The position numbers and the translations under genes are program-made. Shown one piece after another: positions 25,865 through 35,292 of a DNA stretch of 64,000 nucleotides. Under the pieces are notes generated by a model. It was not told the DNA's origin. It made no database searches and worked only from the letters and a program-made list of their open reading frames with translations. Source of the DNA: a virus; the IMG/VR virus record IMGVR_UViG_3300024260_000006, positions 1 through 64,000 of that record. One strand, written 5' to 3'. How positions within the stretch are numbered: the stretch's first letter is position 1; each line of letters begins with the position of its first letter.

Positions 25865-27110
25865 TTACTTTCTCCGTAACGTTTGTTAAATTATCTAAAG
25901 ATTTGCCGTAATATACCTTTGCTTTAAATATATTATTCTCTATTATATTCTTAGTATCTGGTATCACATTTATACCATCTTTATATGAAATATCAAATGT
26001 GAAACTGTCATAATTATACAGTATCAATTTACTCTCTTTGTCTTTCAAATATTCTTGTAATTTGGTTATAATGTTTGCATTAAGTTCAGTTTCATATGCT
26101 TGTACCAAATAACTTAATAGTTTATATTTGTTATTGATTGTTAAATTTCTCTTATACATTCTTCTTCTATATATTGGAGTCTCTATATATCTATCTGTTA
26201 TATACTTATTCCATAATTCATTGACATATTCATTCACTCTAAAAAAGAATTCAATCTTCAAATCTTCATCTGTTATTCCACCATACATAATTCTAAATGT
26301 TCGTGACTTACCTTCATCATATGAACATCCATAATTATCAGCAAATAATGAATGAACAGACTCAACATTGTTGAAGTTATAATTTATTAAATTGGCAATT
26401 AATCTTACATGATATGCATCATAATCATATGATAGAAATACATCATTTGAAGCAACAAAGCATTTTTGCATTTCTTTTGTCATAGCAAGAAAATTAACAG
26501 AATTGAATGTGTTACTCGTTCTACCTGTTTTGGTATATATATTAAAGTTCTGATATATATGATTTTTATCTATTAATGAATTTAAACTCTGTCGTGTCGA
26601 TAATGATAATTTAATTCTATCTAATGAATTGAATGCTGATAGTACTTTATTATTATAATCTGCATAACTATCAAATTGTATTGTATCCTTAGCATTCCAC
26701 ACTCGTTTAAGCTCTGTAGACAATCCTCGTAAATATTGCTTATGTTTCACTGATGGTATTATATCATTTACATTTTTAAGATGCCTATATTTTAACTTAT
26801 ACCAATTTAAACTTGTATCTGCATCACTACTAAAATTCATCTTTTTATTCTCAATGAAATAATTTAACAAATTGATATCATATACATTATCTCTGTCTAT
26901 ATCAATAATATTATATAATTCCTTTTTATTGAATGTTATAATATCAGCAGTGTTCAAGAATTCAAAATCTAATGTATCATATTTATCACAATTATTGATG
27001 GAATATATATCAGATTGTCCAGTATCATAATCTTCAACATATAATAAAGATAATCTATTATCCATATAATGTTCTTTTACGTCTGAAAATATTGGTAAAA
27101 CTATATACAT
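25848..27110 (-). CDS. divergent family A DNA polymerase-like protein
   Basis: 420 residues. The palm/fingers motifs of PolA are readable in order: YTKTGRTSNTFNSVNF at 192-207 (TGR-S--NLQN), motif A LSYDYDAYHVRLIANL at 226-241, motif B GKSRTFRIMYGG at 267-278 (K-x3-F-x-I-x-YGG), the later VQAYETELNANII (like Q-x-x-A-x-D-I-I) and motif C LYNYDSFTFDI at 364-374, with Tyr-Asp in place of His-Asp. Both catalytic Asp residues are present. No 3'-5' exonuclease motifs are evident in the first 180 residues. The phage has a separate family B replicase, so this may be a repair or accessory polymerase, or a polymerase-derived protein with another role. It lies beside baseplate genes. Confidence 0.7.
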   Translation of the reverse strand: MYIVLPIFSDVKEHYMDNRLSLLYVEDYDTGQSDIYSINNCDKYDTLDFEFLNTADIITFNKKELYNIIDIDRDNVYDINLLNYFIENKKMNFSSDADTSLNWYKLKYRHLKNVNDIIPSVKHKQYLRGLSTELKRVWNAKDTIQFDSYADYNNKVLSAFNSLDRIKLSLSTRQSLNSLIDKNHIYQNFNIYTKTGRTSNTFNSVNFLAMTKEMQKCFVASNDVFLSYDYDAYHVRLIANLINYNFNNVESVHSLFADNYGCSYDEGKSRTFRIMYGGITDEDLKIEFFFRVNEYVNELWNKYITDRYIETPIYRRRMYKRNLTINNKYKLLSYLVQAYETELNANIITKLQEYLKDKESKLILYNYDSFTFDISYKDGINVIPDTKNIIENNIFKAKVYYGKSLDNLTNVTEKVNERYK

Positions 27111-27117
27111 ATATATC

Positions 27118-29988
27118 CTATACTGTTGCTAAGAATGCTTTTGAGAATCCTGTTTGTAGTTGTTTCATATTATCAGTTGGTTGTAACTTGTGACAAATGC
27201 TTATATTGTTATCACCAACAAGCAATAAACATTTATCACTTTTTTTCAAATTAGTATTTTTTACTGTAAGATAGGTTGTCGTTATAACCTCAGCATCAGC
27301 ACCTACAACTCCATATGAGACTTCAGAGTCTTCAATTGTGTCAGTATTAATTTGTGAAAATGTATTAACAACACCAGCATTTATAATGTTATCAGTTAAT
27401 GGTATTAAAAAATCGTTACCTTTGCCATCCTTATCTCTACCAGTATTATTTTCAAACGTACCATCTTCAGCTGATTCAAATGTGAATGCATATTTTATAT
27501 TTTTAAAATATGATGGAATTGGTACTAATTTATATATAAATTTATTGTTAACTGAATTACCCTTTATAATGTTGCTTAAAACTACTTTACTTATATAAAT
27601 ATAGGTGATATCCGTGAAAACCATAAGTTTTTTATTATTTTTTTTAATATTACTACGTAAACGCATTATTGTAGTTAATTTAGTAGTCCAACCTGATGTC
27701 GATACATCATCTGATATACCTGTTATTTGAAAATAAACCATGTCACTATATCGCTCTGGTAAATGATCAATTCTAAACACATCACCATATGATAATGATG
27801 ATATTCCATATATATCCATAGAAAATTCAATACCAACGTATGTTGATTTATCATTCAATATAAAATTTTCATTTATTTTATCTTCAAAATATGAATCTAT
27901 TGTGGTAGGTAATAATAAATTTTCATTGATTATCATGTCATTTTTTGCATATAATTCACGTTCATCTTTTATTATATCTTCTTTATCTTCAGCTGAAATT
28001 GATTCATTTTGTATAGGTGTTTTATCTTTTTCTGGTATTATTAATCCAAGCTCATCAGCTGTTAATTCACCAAGATTACCAATTTCTTTTATAAAATTAA
28101 CATCGTCATATGCTCGTCTATTGATATATTCATGTTGCATGTCCATATTAACCAATATTCTATCAGTTTTATGTGTAAGTATTGTATCAGTTGTTGGTAC
28201 ATTATATAATTGAATACCCTCATCTGGTTGATATAAAGCACCCTTCATTGTTAAAAACTTATCGATCATATTATTTGTTGGGAAGAATGTATTATTGGCA
28301 CTAGCACCCTGTATTGCGTACATACTCTGCAAATCACCACCACCTAATGAATATGAAAATGAATAATCTTTAACCAATGAATTTGGTGAATTTAATTCAA
28401 ACACAAACATATCATTAAAATTATCAGATTCCTCAGCTTTAGTAAACATTGAATTTTGATCAATAACTGATAATACAGAATCAGATAAATCACCAGACAT
28501 CAATTTCAAAGAAAACACATCATTTGATGCCAAATTTATCATTCTAAATATTTCAGCAAGTGCTTTACGTAATGTATCTTGAGTACTAATCGCATGTTTA
28601 ATCACTGATACCTTAACAAATAATTCTCTCATTGGTATAAATGATGCAGTATCATATTTATATTCAACTGATTTATTTGTAATCGTATTGAATGTTTTTG
28701 CATCATCACCAACGACTAAATGTTTAGGTGGATATAAAAATGCAGACAATTCTTTATTTTCATTATAATTTTGCTTATCTACCAATCGTCTATTATATCG
28801 AATTAATGATTGTGATGAGTCAAATCTACCTTCAAAATTCTTACCTTCCAATATAGTTTTAATATCAGTCCCAACACCAAATTCAGCATTCAATATTAAA
28901 TCTTCAAATAAGCCCCATGATATAAATACACTATCCTCACCATCAATATTTGGATCACCATCATCTGTTGTTTGCCAATACACCCCAGATAATAATTCAT
29001 TTTCAGTTATATTTCCTTCAGCTCCACTTAATTTTAATGATGCAAACATTTTTGCTCTGTTTATGTATGTTTCTTTATCTTCTAAATATATCCACCCATC
29101 AATCAAAAAACTATAAGGTGCTCCTGTATTTGGATCAATGAAAAATCGAGCCGCATAATCAATAACTTTAATATCTAATAATTTAATCAATGTTTGTTTT
29201 GCATCATCATATCCATCAACTAAGCTAGAATTTAATATTGTTGTATTTTTTGATAATATTGTTAAACTTATATCGAATGAATCAGTAGTAGTTGGTGTAA
29301 CTGTAAAATCTGTAACAACACCATACACTACATTTAAGTCGCCTCTGGAGCCCAAAATTGCCCCATTATCGCCGTATATCAGTTTAGATATACCTAGACT
29401 ATCACCTGATACTATATCCTTCGTATCGTACAATTTTGCAGTATCCCAACCATAATCAACAAATATCTGAGCACCTGGTTTTGTAAAGAACACACTATAT
29501 ATATTATTATAATCATAAATATTATGTACAACAAATTCAATTGTAGTTTCACGAGTTATTCCTAATGTACCTTTTGTTTCTGATGTTAAACTTTTGATAG
29601 CGGCTGGATATCGTAGAAAATCATTCTTATTTAATTCAAATTCCATTGGTAATATTTCAGACATATTAGCACCCCATCTGGTTGAATTTCCTGTGATATT
29701 TCCAAATTGTTCATCTAATCTTAAATTATTATATATATTATTTCCAACTTCATATATAATACCACCAGTACTATTTCCTTGAGTAGCCGCAATTGCAGTC
29801 CACATTCTAATAAATGGTGTACGTGATGATAATTCAGCTTCACCATCAAAGTTTAATACCATATCTGTTGAGACTTCTAATTCTTCGTTTGGTCCTTTAC
29901 CTCTGGATAACTGTTTTCTAGTTTCTAATACTTCACGAACTTCATTTGGAATTTGATTTCCAAATACACGTTTATTAATATCAATCAT
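27118..29988 (-). CDS. large baseplate hub-like structural protein
   Basis: 956 residues, beta-rich, no membrane segment. Around 115-200 it has PAAIKSLTSETKGTLGITRETTIEFVVHNIYDYN and a YGWDT turn. Near 745-800 it reads GDVFRIDHLPERYSDMVYFQITGISDDVSTSGWTTKLTTIM, the kind of final strand pair seen in hub proteins (gpD/gp27-like: x-x-I-t-x-x-W-T-T-x-x). It is immediately downstream of the LysM baseplate gene. I call it hub-like, not a named T4 homologue. A TATATTTATATAA site lies inside at 27590. Confidence 0.55.
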   Translation of the reverse strand: MIDINKRVFGNQIPNEVREVLETRKQLSRGKGPNEELEVSTDMVLNFDGEAELSSRTPFIRMWTAIAATQGNSTGGIIYEVGNNIYNNLRLDEQFGNITGNSTRWGANMSEILPMEFELNKNDFLRYPAAIKSLTSETKGTLGITRETTIEFVVHNIYDYNNIYSVFFTKPGAQIFVDYGWDTAKLYDTKDIVSGDSLGISKLIYGDNGAILGSRGDLNVVYGVVTDFTVTPTTTDSFDISLTILSKNTTILNSSLVDGYDDAKQTLIKLLDIKVIDYAARFFIDPNTGAPYSFLIDGWIYLEDKETYINRAKMFASLKLSGAEGNITENELLSGVYWQTTDDGDPNIDGEDSVFISWGLFEDLILNAEFGVGTDIKTILEGKNFEGRFDSSQSLIRYNRRLVDKQNYNENKELSAFLYPPKHLVVGDDAKTFNTITNKSVEYKYDTASFIPMRELFVKVSVIKHAISTQDTLRKALAEIFRMINLASNDVFSLKLMSGDLSDSVLSVIDQNSMFTKAEESDNFNDMFVFELNSPNSLVKDYSFSYSLGGGDLQSMYAIQGASANNTFFPTNNMIDKFLTMKGALYQPDEGIQLYNVPTTDTILTHKTDRILVNMDMQHEYINRRAYDDVNFIKEIGNLGELTADELGLIIPEKDKTPIQNESISAEDKEDIIKDERELYAKNDMIINENLLLPTTIDSYFEDKINENFILNDKSTYVGIEFSMDIYGISSLSYGDVFRIDHLPERYSDMVYFQITGISDDVSTSGWTTKLTTIMRLRSNIKKNNKKLMVFTDITYIYISKVVLSNIIKGNSVNNKFIYKLVPIPSYFKNIKYAFTFESAEDGTFENNTGRDKDGKGNDFLIPLTDNIINAGVVNTFSQINTDTIEDSEVSYGVVGADAEVITTTYLTVKNTNLKKSDKCLLLVGDNNISICHKLQPTDNMKQLQTGFSKAFLATV

Positions 29989-29991
29989 TTT

Positions 29992-30270
29992 TTAAAATCC
30001 TTTAGCATTGGATAATGAAACTGGTATTCTTAATTGTAAACCCGACTCTACATTCATAGTTTGTATATTATTAGCATTTGCTATATACCACCATAATGAA
30101 GAATCTTTATAAAATCTATATGCAAGATTATCTAATCTATCACCATCTTGAGTTATAATAAATAAATCACCATCTCGATCTGGAATTGTTTGATATAATG
30201 TAGTATCATATTTCAATTTACCAGTAGCATCATCAATTGATCTTTTTGTACCTTTATATCTACGCATCAC
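29992..30270 (-). CDS. 53: LysM-type baseplate wedge protein (gp53-like)
   Basis: 92 residues. The C-terminal half, ITQDGDRLDNLAYRFYKDSSLWWYIANANNI and LQLRIPVS, is a LysM-like domain typical of T4 gp53 and tail protein X, which attach the baseplate wedge. It is shorter than T4 gp53 (196). It overlaps the preceding gene by 11 bases. Confidence 0.7.
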   Translation of the reverse strand: MMRRYKGTKRSIDDATGKLKYDTTLYQTIPDRDGDLFIITQDGDRLDNLAYRFYKDSSLWWYIANANNIQTMNVESGLQLRIPVSLSNAKGF

Positions 30271-31507
30271 TATCTCCTACATATCCATAGAAATTTGTTT
30301 GTGTTGTTTCACCACTCTCTGATACTTCAATTCCTGGTACTTCACTATGCATTACTTGATATGTAATTGCAACATCAATAAACTTTGGTACTTTTTTGCC
30401 AAGCTCAATTTCCCACGGTGATTCATCTGGAAATGTTGGATTTATATTTGTTAAATGCCCAATCAATCCAGACCCTGGTGTACCAAACACGTCACCAATT
30501 CTAAGTTTTAATACAGGAGCCTTCATTCGTATTTTATCAGATATTGTAGTAGTTACTGTTACATCTTCTGATGCTTCAAAGCCTATCTCTGATGTATCAA
30601 ATCCACTATCTCCTGTATTTATGATTTCAGTTTGTGGTGTACTCTTTGTCATACTCAACCCATCATCAATTTTATATTCTGGATAACACAATGATACCAA
30701 CCTATTTAATTTTTTATATATAGATGATAATTCTTTTTGACTATGTGCCATTAATTTTAATGTGAATGAAATATCTCTACTTGTATTTTCATAAATATAT
30801 GTTGGTGAACTTTTACCTGGATATGTTTCAGCATTCCAACTTGGAGCAATATTATCAGTCAATCCTTCAATATATCCTCTAAATATTATGTATGTATTAT
30901 TTCGTAAATCTTTAAAATATAGTGGGAACCCTTTAATTTCTGAAATTACTTTTTGATTTTTGTACGTATCATTTAATATACTATTTTCTACAATGGATTT
31001 ATTCTTTTTAAATTCATCTTCATTTAGTATTTCACTTTGTGTGGCTTTATCTATATTTGGTAATTCATTAGCATCCATAGTTGCTGTAGCTTGAACACCA
31101 AAGAAATCCTTGATTGAATTCTTCTTATCTTTAACAAATTCATCAATTTTCTTGGCTTCTTTAGTTACATCAATTGATGCTCCAAATGGTATATTTGGTG
31201 TATTTATACCCAAACTAGATAATACATCTGATATTGGTCCTAAGTTATTCACAGCACCACTTATACCAATAATATTAGAATAAGTTTTAATATTGCCCGT
31301 TGGTGTATCTATATAGAAGAAACTTGCATCTATCCCTTTTGTTGAAACTACCAATTTTGTTTTAGCACCAGGAAAACCAATACCAGCTTTGAATCTGACA
31401 TCAGTACTATCTAAATCAAGATTTGTACTTAATTCTGTTAAATCAAATGCTTGTCGTTCATCTGTATTTAATCGTGAAAATGCACTTGTTAAACTTTCTA
31501 AACCCAA
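30260..31507 (-). CDS. baseplate tail-tube initiator-like protein (gp48/gp54 type)
   Basis: 415 residues. The C-terminal part contains SIYKKLNRLVSLCYPEYK and LRIGDVFGTPGSGLIGHLTNINPTF followed by a PWEIELGKKVPKFIDVAITYQVMH strand series, as seen in proteins that cap the baseplate and begin the tail tube. Its place between tape measure and gp53-like protein agrees. Which of gp48 or gp54 it matches cannot be decided. Confidence 0.5.
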   Translation of the reverse strand: MGLESLTSAFSRLNTDERQAFDLTELSTNLDLDSTDVRFKAGIGFPGAKTKLVVSTKGIDASFFYIDTPTGNIKTYSNIIGISGAVNNLGPISDVLSSLGINTPNIPFGASIDVTKEAKKIDEFVKDKKNSIKDFFGVQATATMDANELPNIDKATQSEILNEDEFKKNKSIVENSILNDTYKNQKVISEIKGFPLYFKDLRNNTYIIFRGYIEGLTDNIAPSWNAETYPGKSSPTYIYENTSRDISFTLKLMAHSQKELSSIYKKLNRLVSLCYPEYKIDDGLSMTKSTPQTEIINTGDSGFDTSEIGFEASEDVTVTTTISDKIRMKAPVLKLRIGDVFGTPGSGLIGHLTNINPTFPDESPWEIELGKKVPKFIDVAITYQVMHSEVPGIEVSESGETTQTNFYGYVGDSDA

Positions 31508-31519
31508 TTCATTTCTCCA

Positions 31520-33436
31520 TTATACGGTTGCTATATTTTCAATATTTTTACTGACTGATTTACCAATACCATTAATTGCACTTCCACCAGTACCAAAGTA
31601 TTTCTTCAAGTCTGATCGCAATCCTATTAATTCCATTTTATACGCTGAAATATCACGTTTCAATGCAAGTGTATCATTTGAGCTTGTTGTACCAATTCCT
31701 GCTTTATTCAATGGTACAATCGCTTCTGGACTTCCTGCTTCACCAACTCTAACAATAGTTCCACCAGCTCGTGGCATTACAACACCACCATCAGCCAATT
31801 TGGGAACACTTGACATAGCTTTTATCACCAAACTAGTTCCAATTACCGCGGCTGCTATTCCAGCAATACCAAGTAATGCCCCTTTTGCAAATAATTGTGC
31901 AATTGCTAATCTTGCAGTATTAACTGCCCATAACCCTGTTAATGTTATAGCAAGTGGAGCCAATCCAATAAATTTATCAATTAATTTAACGAGACTACCA
32001 ACAACTCCAACAATTATATTGAGTGCAGGTCCTAATGTTTGTACCAATGTTGCACCTAAACTTTTAAACTGAAATATTAATTCTGTTAAATTTGATATTG
32101 CATCTTCACCCATTATTTCACTGAATCCTTTTTTATTCGCAAGTGATTCTGTCAATGTAAGTGATTTCTTTTGATGTCTAACAAACTTAGCCAATACATC
32201 CACTCCAACACCAATTGATTCTGCAAGTGCTTTTCGTTGAATTACATTCAATGCATTAAATTCACTTTCACTACCAAGTTGACTTACTACCTCACCCATC
32301 GCTCCTGCAATGTCATTATTTAATGCTAATTCTCTTGCCTTTTGAAAATTTAATCTTCTACCAATTAATAATGATGCTTGAATCTCACTCTGAATCGATG
32401 ACTCAAAATCTAATAAACCTTCTGCAATTTGAGCAGTCACATCTAAAGTAGTTCCTAATTTTTTAGCTTGAATTGCCGCTTTTGTAATATTATCTGTACC
32501 AGCACTTGTAAATTTAGCGATAGTTTCAGCTGATTCTGCAATATCTTTCATTACTGCTGTTGGTGCTACTTTATGTTGTTTTGATAATAACTCCACTTGT
32601 TGTGCCATTGATGTTGATTGCTCAATTGACAATCCCATTGTTGTAGTCAATACACCAACCAATTTTGCACCTTCTGATACTGACATTCCTAATATTCTTG
32701 AGATATTAGCTACTTCTTGAGTCATACCAATCGCTGAATCAAATGCTATACCAAATTCTGATGATAATACTTCAGCACTATCCATTGCATCAGATAGCCC
32801 AAATCCAAGTTTATTAGCTTTAGCTCCTGCAAATCCCAATTCTCTACTAAACTCTGTAACACCAATTGTACCGAACTTAGCACCAATATCATCCAATGTA
32901 TCTGAAAATAATTTCAATATTGTGAATGCTGATCCTATAGCAAATGCCAATGCACCTTTTGATTTGATTTGATCAAGACTACCCATTATACCACCAGTTA
33001 AACTACCAAATTCACTTTGTAGAGCATTTAATGCTTCACCCTTCTCCAGCCTATCTCGTTCTTGAGATAATAAATCAACTGTATTTTGAACTTCATCTGC
33101 TATAAAATCATGACCTATTTTCTTTAATCTATTTATATCTTTTGTTTTAGTGGCTATTACCTTATTTAAATCTTTTATAGATTTATTATCATCTAATATC
33201 AACCCAACGACTCGCAATCTTTCAGCAAACTGTTTATTGCCTAATTTATTGGTAGCATTGTCATCTTTTGAAGAATTTAATATTGATCTATAGTTACTCA
33301 ACATAATCTTTTGAGCTCGGGTACGATCAGCAAATCCCTCATCACTTTCAGATAATTGATCATTGATATCACTCAATAACGATTTATGAGTTTTTAATAA
33401 TTCGTTTTGTATTTGTATTTCAGCTGAGGTAGGCAT
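31520..33436 (-). CDS. 29: tail tape measure protein (gp29-like)
   Basis: 638 residues. The N-terminal 150 residues are coiled-coil; residues about 150-400 are long Ala/Gly-rich helices with GFGLSDAMDSAEVLS repeats. Hydrophobic helices occur around 470-540 (IIVGVVGSLVKLI, LLGIAGIAAAVIGTSLVI). A short Gly-rich domain GGVVMPRAGGTIVRVGEAGSPEAIVPL near 550-580 is common in tape measures. Its length sets tail length: 638 residues would predict about 95-100 nm by the usual 0.15 nm per residue rule. Confidence 0.85.
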   Translation of the reverse strand: MPTSAEIQIQNELLKTHKSLLSDINDQLSESDEGFADRTRAQKIMLSNYRSILNSSKDDNATNKLGNKQFAERLRVVGLILDDNKSIKDLNKVIATKTKDINRLKKIGHDFIADEVQNTVDLLSQERDRLEKGEALNALQSEFGSLTGGIMGSLDQIKSKGALAFAIGSAFTILKLFSDTLDDIGAKFGTIGVTEFSRELGFAGAKANKLGFGLSDAMDSAEVLSSEFGIAFDSAIGMTQEVANISRILGMSVSEGAKLVGVLTTTMGLSIEQSTSMAQQVELLSKQHKVAPTAVMKDIAESAETIAKFTSAGTDNITKAAIQAKKLGTTLDVTAQIAEGLLDFESSIQSEIQASLLIGRRLNFQKARELALNNDIAGAMGEVVSQLGSESEFNALNVIQRKALAESIGVGVDVLAKFVRHQKKSLTLTESLANKKGFSEIMGEDAISNLTELIFQFKSLGATLVQTLGPALNIIVGVVGSLVKLIDKFIGLAPLAITLTGLWAVNTARLAIAQLFAKGALLGIAGIAAAVIGTSLVIKAMSSVPKLADGGVVMPRAGGTIVRVGEAGSPEAIVPLNKAGIGTTSSNDTLALKRDISAYKMELIGLRSDLKKYFGTGGSAINGIGKSVSKNIENIATV

Positions 33437-33446
33437 CTAAATTATT

Positions 33447-33689
33447 TTACTTTCTAAAAAAGTCTATTAATTTAACTTTTTGCAACTTAATTTGATCTTC
33501 TGGTTTCTTTCCAACATTTAATGATTTTTCTAATCGTTCTATTGAAGTATTTATACTTTTCACATGATCAGTTGCTCCAGCTTTTGTTGCCGCTTTAATA
33601 ATCTTAACCAATTTAGATGATTTTATTATATCAAAAATGCCTTCAGAGATGATGTTTTTTGGATTTAATATAGATTTCTTTTTCTTCAC
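33447..33689 (-). CDS. small hypothetical tail-region protein
   Basis: 80 basic residues (MKKKKSILNPKNIISEG...). First gene after the promoter-like site at 33736 and directly before the tape measure gene. SD GGAGAA precedes the start. Possibly a tail assembly factor. No family recognised. Confidence 0.6.
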   Translation of the reverse strand: MKKKKSILNPKNIISEGIFDIIKSSKLVKIIKAATKAGATDHVKSINTSIERLEKSLNVGKKPEDQIKLQKVKLIDFFRK

Positions 33690-33735
33690 AATCGTATTCT
33701 CCTATGAATAAACTTTATTTGTTTGTATATAAATA

Positions 33736-33764
33736 AATATAGGTTACTTCTGTTTTTTATTCAA
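33736..33764 (-). promoter_or_regulatory. promoter-like element GAAGTAACC-TATATTTATTTATA
   Basis: On the minus strand TATATT (33736-33741) is followed by TATTTATA and preceded by GAAGT 4 bases earlier. A TTGAAT hexamer (33759-33764) sits 17 bases upstream. The GAAGT-TATATTTATT arrangement recurs at 41151, 48674 and 60181 in front of virion genes. Confidence 0.45.
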
Positions 33765-33932
33765 GTTATCTATAGATTCTTGTTCTGTTTTTTTCGATGT
33801 GATCAATCGATTTAAATAAAACCTTCTTATGTTGATTGGCATATTATATGCATCTGACTGTGTAAAATGCCCATAGTATACTAGATCAAATATTTCACTA
33901 TGGGCATTTATTGTCAGATTAGATGTTGGGCC
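33744..33932 (-). CDS. 51: gp51-like tail assembly chaperone frame, no start codon (frameshift product)
   Basis: 62 codons, open in the +1 frame relative to gene 26 and beginning right at its TTTTTTT tract (33933-33939). The translation contains HSEIFDLVYYGHFTQSDAYN followed by MPINIRRFYLNRL, which fits the gp51 pattern (F-x-L-x-Y-x-x-x-F-x-x-x-x-x-x-MPI-x-x-R-x-FY). The frame has a TAG 5 codons upstream of the tract. No ATG, GTG or TTG lies before the conserved part; the only ATG is internal. I infer that it is made as a gp26-gp51 fusion by a -2 or +1 shift. Confidence 0.7.
   Translation of the reverse strand, partial: GPTSNLTINAHSEIFDLVYYGHFTQSDAYNMPINIRRFYLNRLITSKKTEQESIDNLNKKQK
33865..33909 (-). 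other. 13-bp stem-loop downstream of the gene 26 slippery tract
   Basis: Perfect inverted repeat with arms 33865-33877 and 33897-33909 (AAATGCCCATAGT / ACTATGGGCATTT) around a 19-base loop. On the mRNA it starts 23 bases after TTTTTTT and just past the gene 26 stop, inside the gp51 frame. It may stimulate frameshifting or control the transcript. The spacing is longer than classic shift-stimulating hairpins. Confidence 0.6.
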
Positions 33933-34671
33933 AAAAAAAGTCCAACGCTATTGGCAATGTTACCGTAACGTCTTCACCTCCAACTTCTATAATATATTCT
34001 GTATTTAATATTGGTGTAACCCTTTGAATCTCTTTTCTTAACTCTAATGAATCAATAGCTAACATATTATCAATTGCTGAATATACAGTTGATCTATCAG
34101 CATTACCATCTATTGCAATTATAGCCTCTTTTAATCTAGTTGTGACTGTAGGTGATACACTCATTCCAGTTTTCTTAGTGATGGTCTTTATTCTTTTTTC
34201 AACTAATTCACTTTCACCGTATGTTAATAGTTTGAATGTGATAACTGATTTTGATTGTGGTAATGTAAATTTAAATTCATTTTTATTGTTATATTTTACA
34301 TCATCTGGTAGTGGTTTAAATTCACATTCAGTTAAATTGAATACGTGTTTAATCTTACCTTCACCTGGAATACTGATCTCTGTCTCATATTTTGGACCAT
34401 ATGCCAATACTCTAGCTGATATTAATACTACATCAGAATCACCACCAATTAATTCAGTAGCTTTTATTTTCTTATCAACAATTAATGAATCCATAAATTT
34501 CTCAATAACAGTTCCATTTTTTATTAAACTGTTGCTTGATAATATATCTTCTTCTCTTGCTGTTGGAAATTTTAATTCAATTTTACCTGTACTTAATGGA
34601 CTACTTTTTGGATATACTAATCCTTGGCTTGGTAACTCTATGAATTCTGTTGGAAACGTGTTTTCTGTCAT
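33919..34671 (-). CDS. 26: baseplate hub / tape-measure chaperone (gp26-like)
   Basis: 250 residues. Residues 8-45 read TEFIELPSQGLVYPKSSPL and KIELKFPTAREEDILSS, the start seen in T4-type gp26 family baseplate proteins (LPS-G-x-Y...T-x-x-EED-L). The last codons GAC TTT TTT TGG form a seven-T tract just before the stop. The next frame carries gp51, so the ribosome could shift here. It lies upstream of the tape measure gene, the place of tape-measure chaperones in many phages. Confidence 0.75.
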   Translation of the reverse strand: MTENTFPTEFIELPSQGLVYPKSSPLSTGKIELKFPTAREEDILSSNSLIKNGTVIEKFMDSLIVDKKIKATELIGGDSDVVLISARVLAYGPKYETEISIPGEGKIKHVFNLTECEFKPLPDDVKYNNKNEFKFTLPQSKSVITFKLLTYGESELVEKRIKTITKKTGMSVSPTVTTRLKEAIIAIDGNADRSTVYSAIDNMLAIDSLELRKEIQRVTPILNTEYIIEVGGEDVTVTLPIALDFFWPNI

Positions 34672-34695
34672 TGTGACCTCTTATTTATTTTTTTT

Positions 34696-34983
34696 TTAAT
34701 AATTAGTGAATAATTCAAGTTGTTTTTTAAAATTAATTCCATTATTATAGTGTTTATTCATATTATACTTTTTCAATAATTGACGTTTATATTTATTTGC
34801 TTCAGGTTTAGTTTCAAACTCCTTGTAATCAAGTTTTGGAAACGTTTTACCCCTATCAGGATCATACTCATCATAGTTAGATGATGTATATTTCTGAACA
34901 TATACACTAAATTTATTAGCTTCATTCAACTTCTGAATTTCTTCTTTGATGATTTTTCTTAATTTTGATTCTGTTAATTTCAT
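34696..34983 (-). CDS. tagged accessory protein (capsid-targeting-like N-terminus)
   Basis: 95 residues from the ATG at 34983, which has AGGGGG 7 bases before it; an upstream reading to 35028 lacks such a site. Residues 1-21 are the tag MKLTESKLRKIIKEEIQKLN plus E. After it comes ANKFSVYVQKYTSSN and a Lys/Tyr-rich domain of about 70 residues without a known motif. If cut after L-N-E, the mature protein starts at Ala22. Confidence 0.75.
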   Translation of the reverse strand: MKLTESKLRKIIKEEIQKLNEANKFSVYVQKYTSSNYDEYDPDRGKTFPKLDYKEFETKPEANKYKRQLLKKYNMNKHYNNGINFKKQLELFTNY

Positions 34984-34996
34984 ACTATACCCCCTA

Positions 34997-35278
34997 TTAA
35001 AATTTCTGTTTGTATACTGACCATGCACCTTTTTTAATCCAATAATCTACTTCAGATTTATTATAATGTACTTGTTTTCCAGTTGGCTTTTTTGTCTTAT
35101 AATCATAATATTGTACACCTATATCATCACCATCAACTGATACTATTTTTAATGTTTTATCATCTCGTTTATTATAAAAATAACGATTAGATTTTAATGG
35201 CAAATATGCTGAGTTTTCTTTCAACTTTTGAATTTCTTCTTTTATAATTTCTCTTAGTTTTGATTCTGTTAGTTTCAT
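34997..35278 (-). CDS. tagged accessory protein, small beta domain
   Basis: 93 residues. Tag variant ends KLKE at residue 21. The rest (KTLKIVSVDGDDIGVQYYDYKTKKPTGK) alternates strands and turns like a small SH3-type barrel. Function unknown. Confidence 0.72.
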   Translation of the reverse strand: MKLTESKLREIIKEEIQKLKENSAYLPLKSNRYFYNKRDDKTLKIVSVDGDDIGVQYYDYKTKKPTGKQVHYNKSEVDYWIKKGAWSVYKQKF

Positions 35279-35292
35279 ATTCTAATTTCTCC

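Noticed and set aside
27590-27602. Promoter TATATTTATATAA inside the hub-like gene
   Set aside because: It is in the middle of a long coding frame with no gene start near it and lacks both the TTGTTG and GAAGT contexts at proper spacing.
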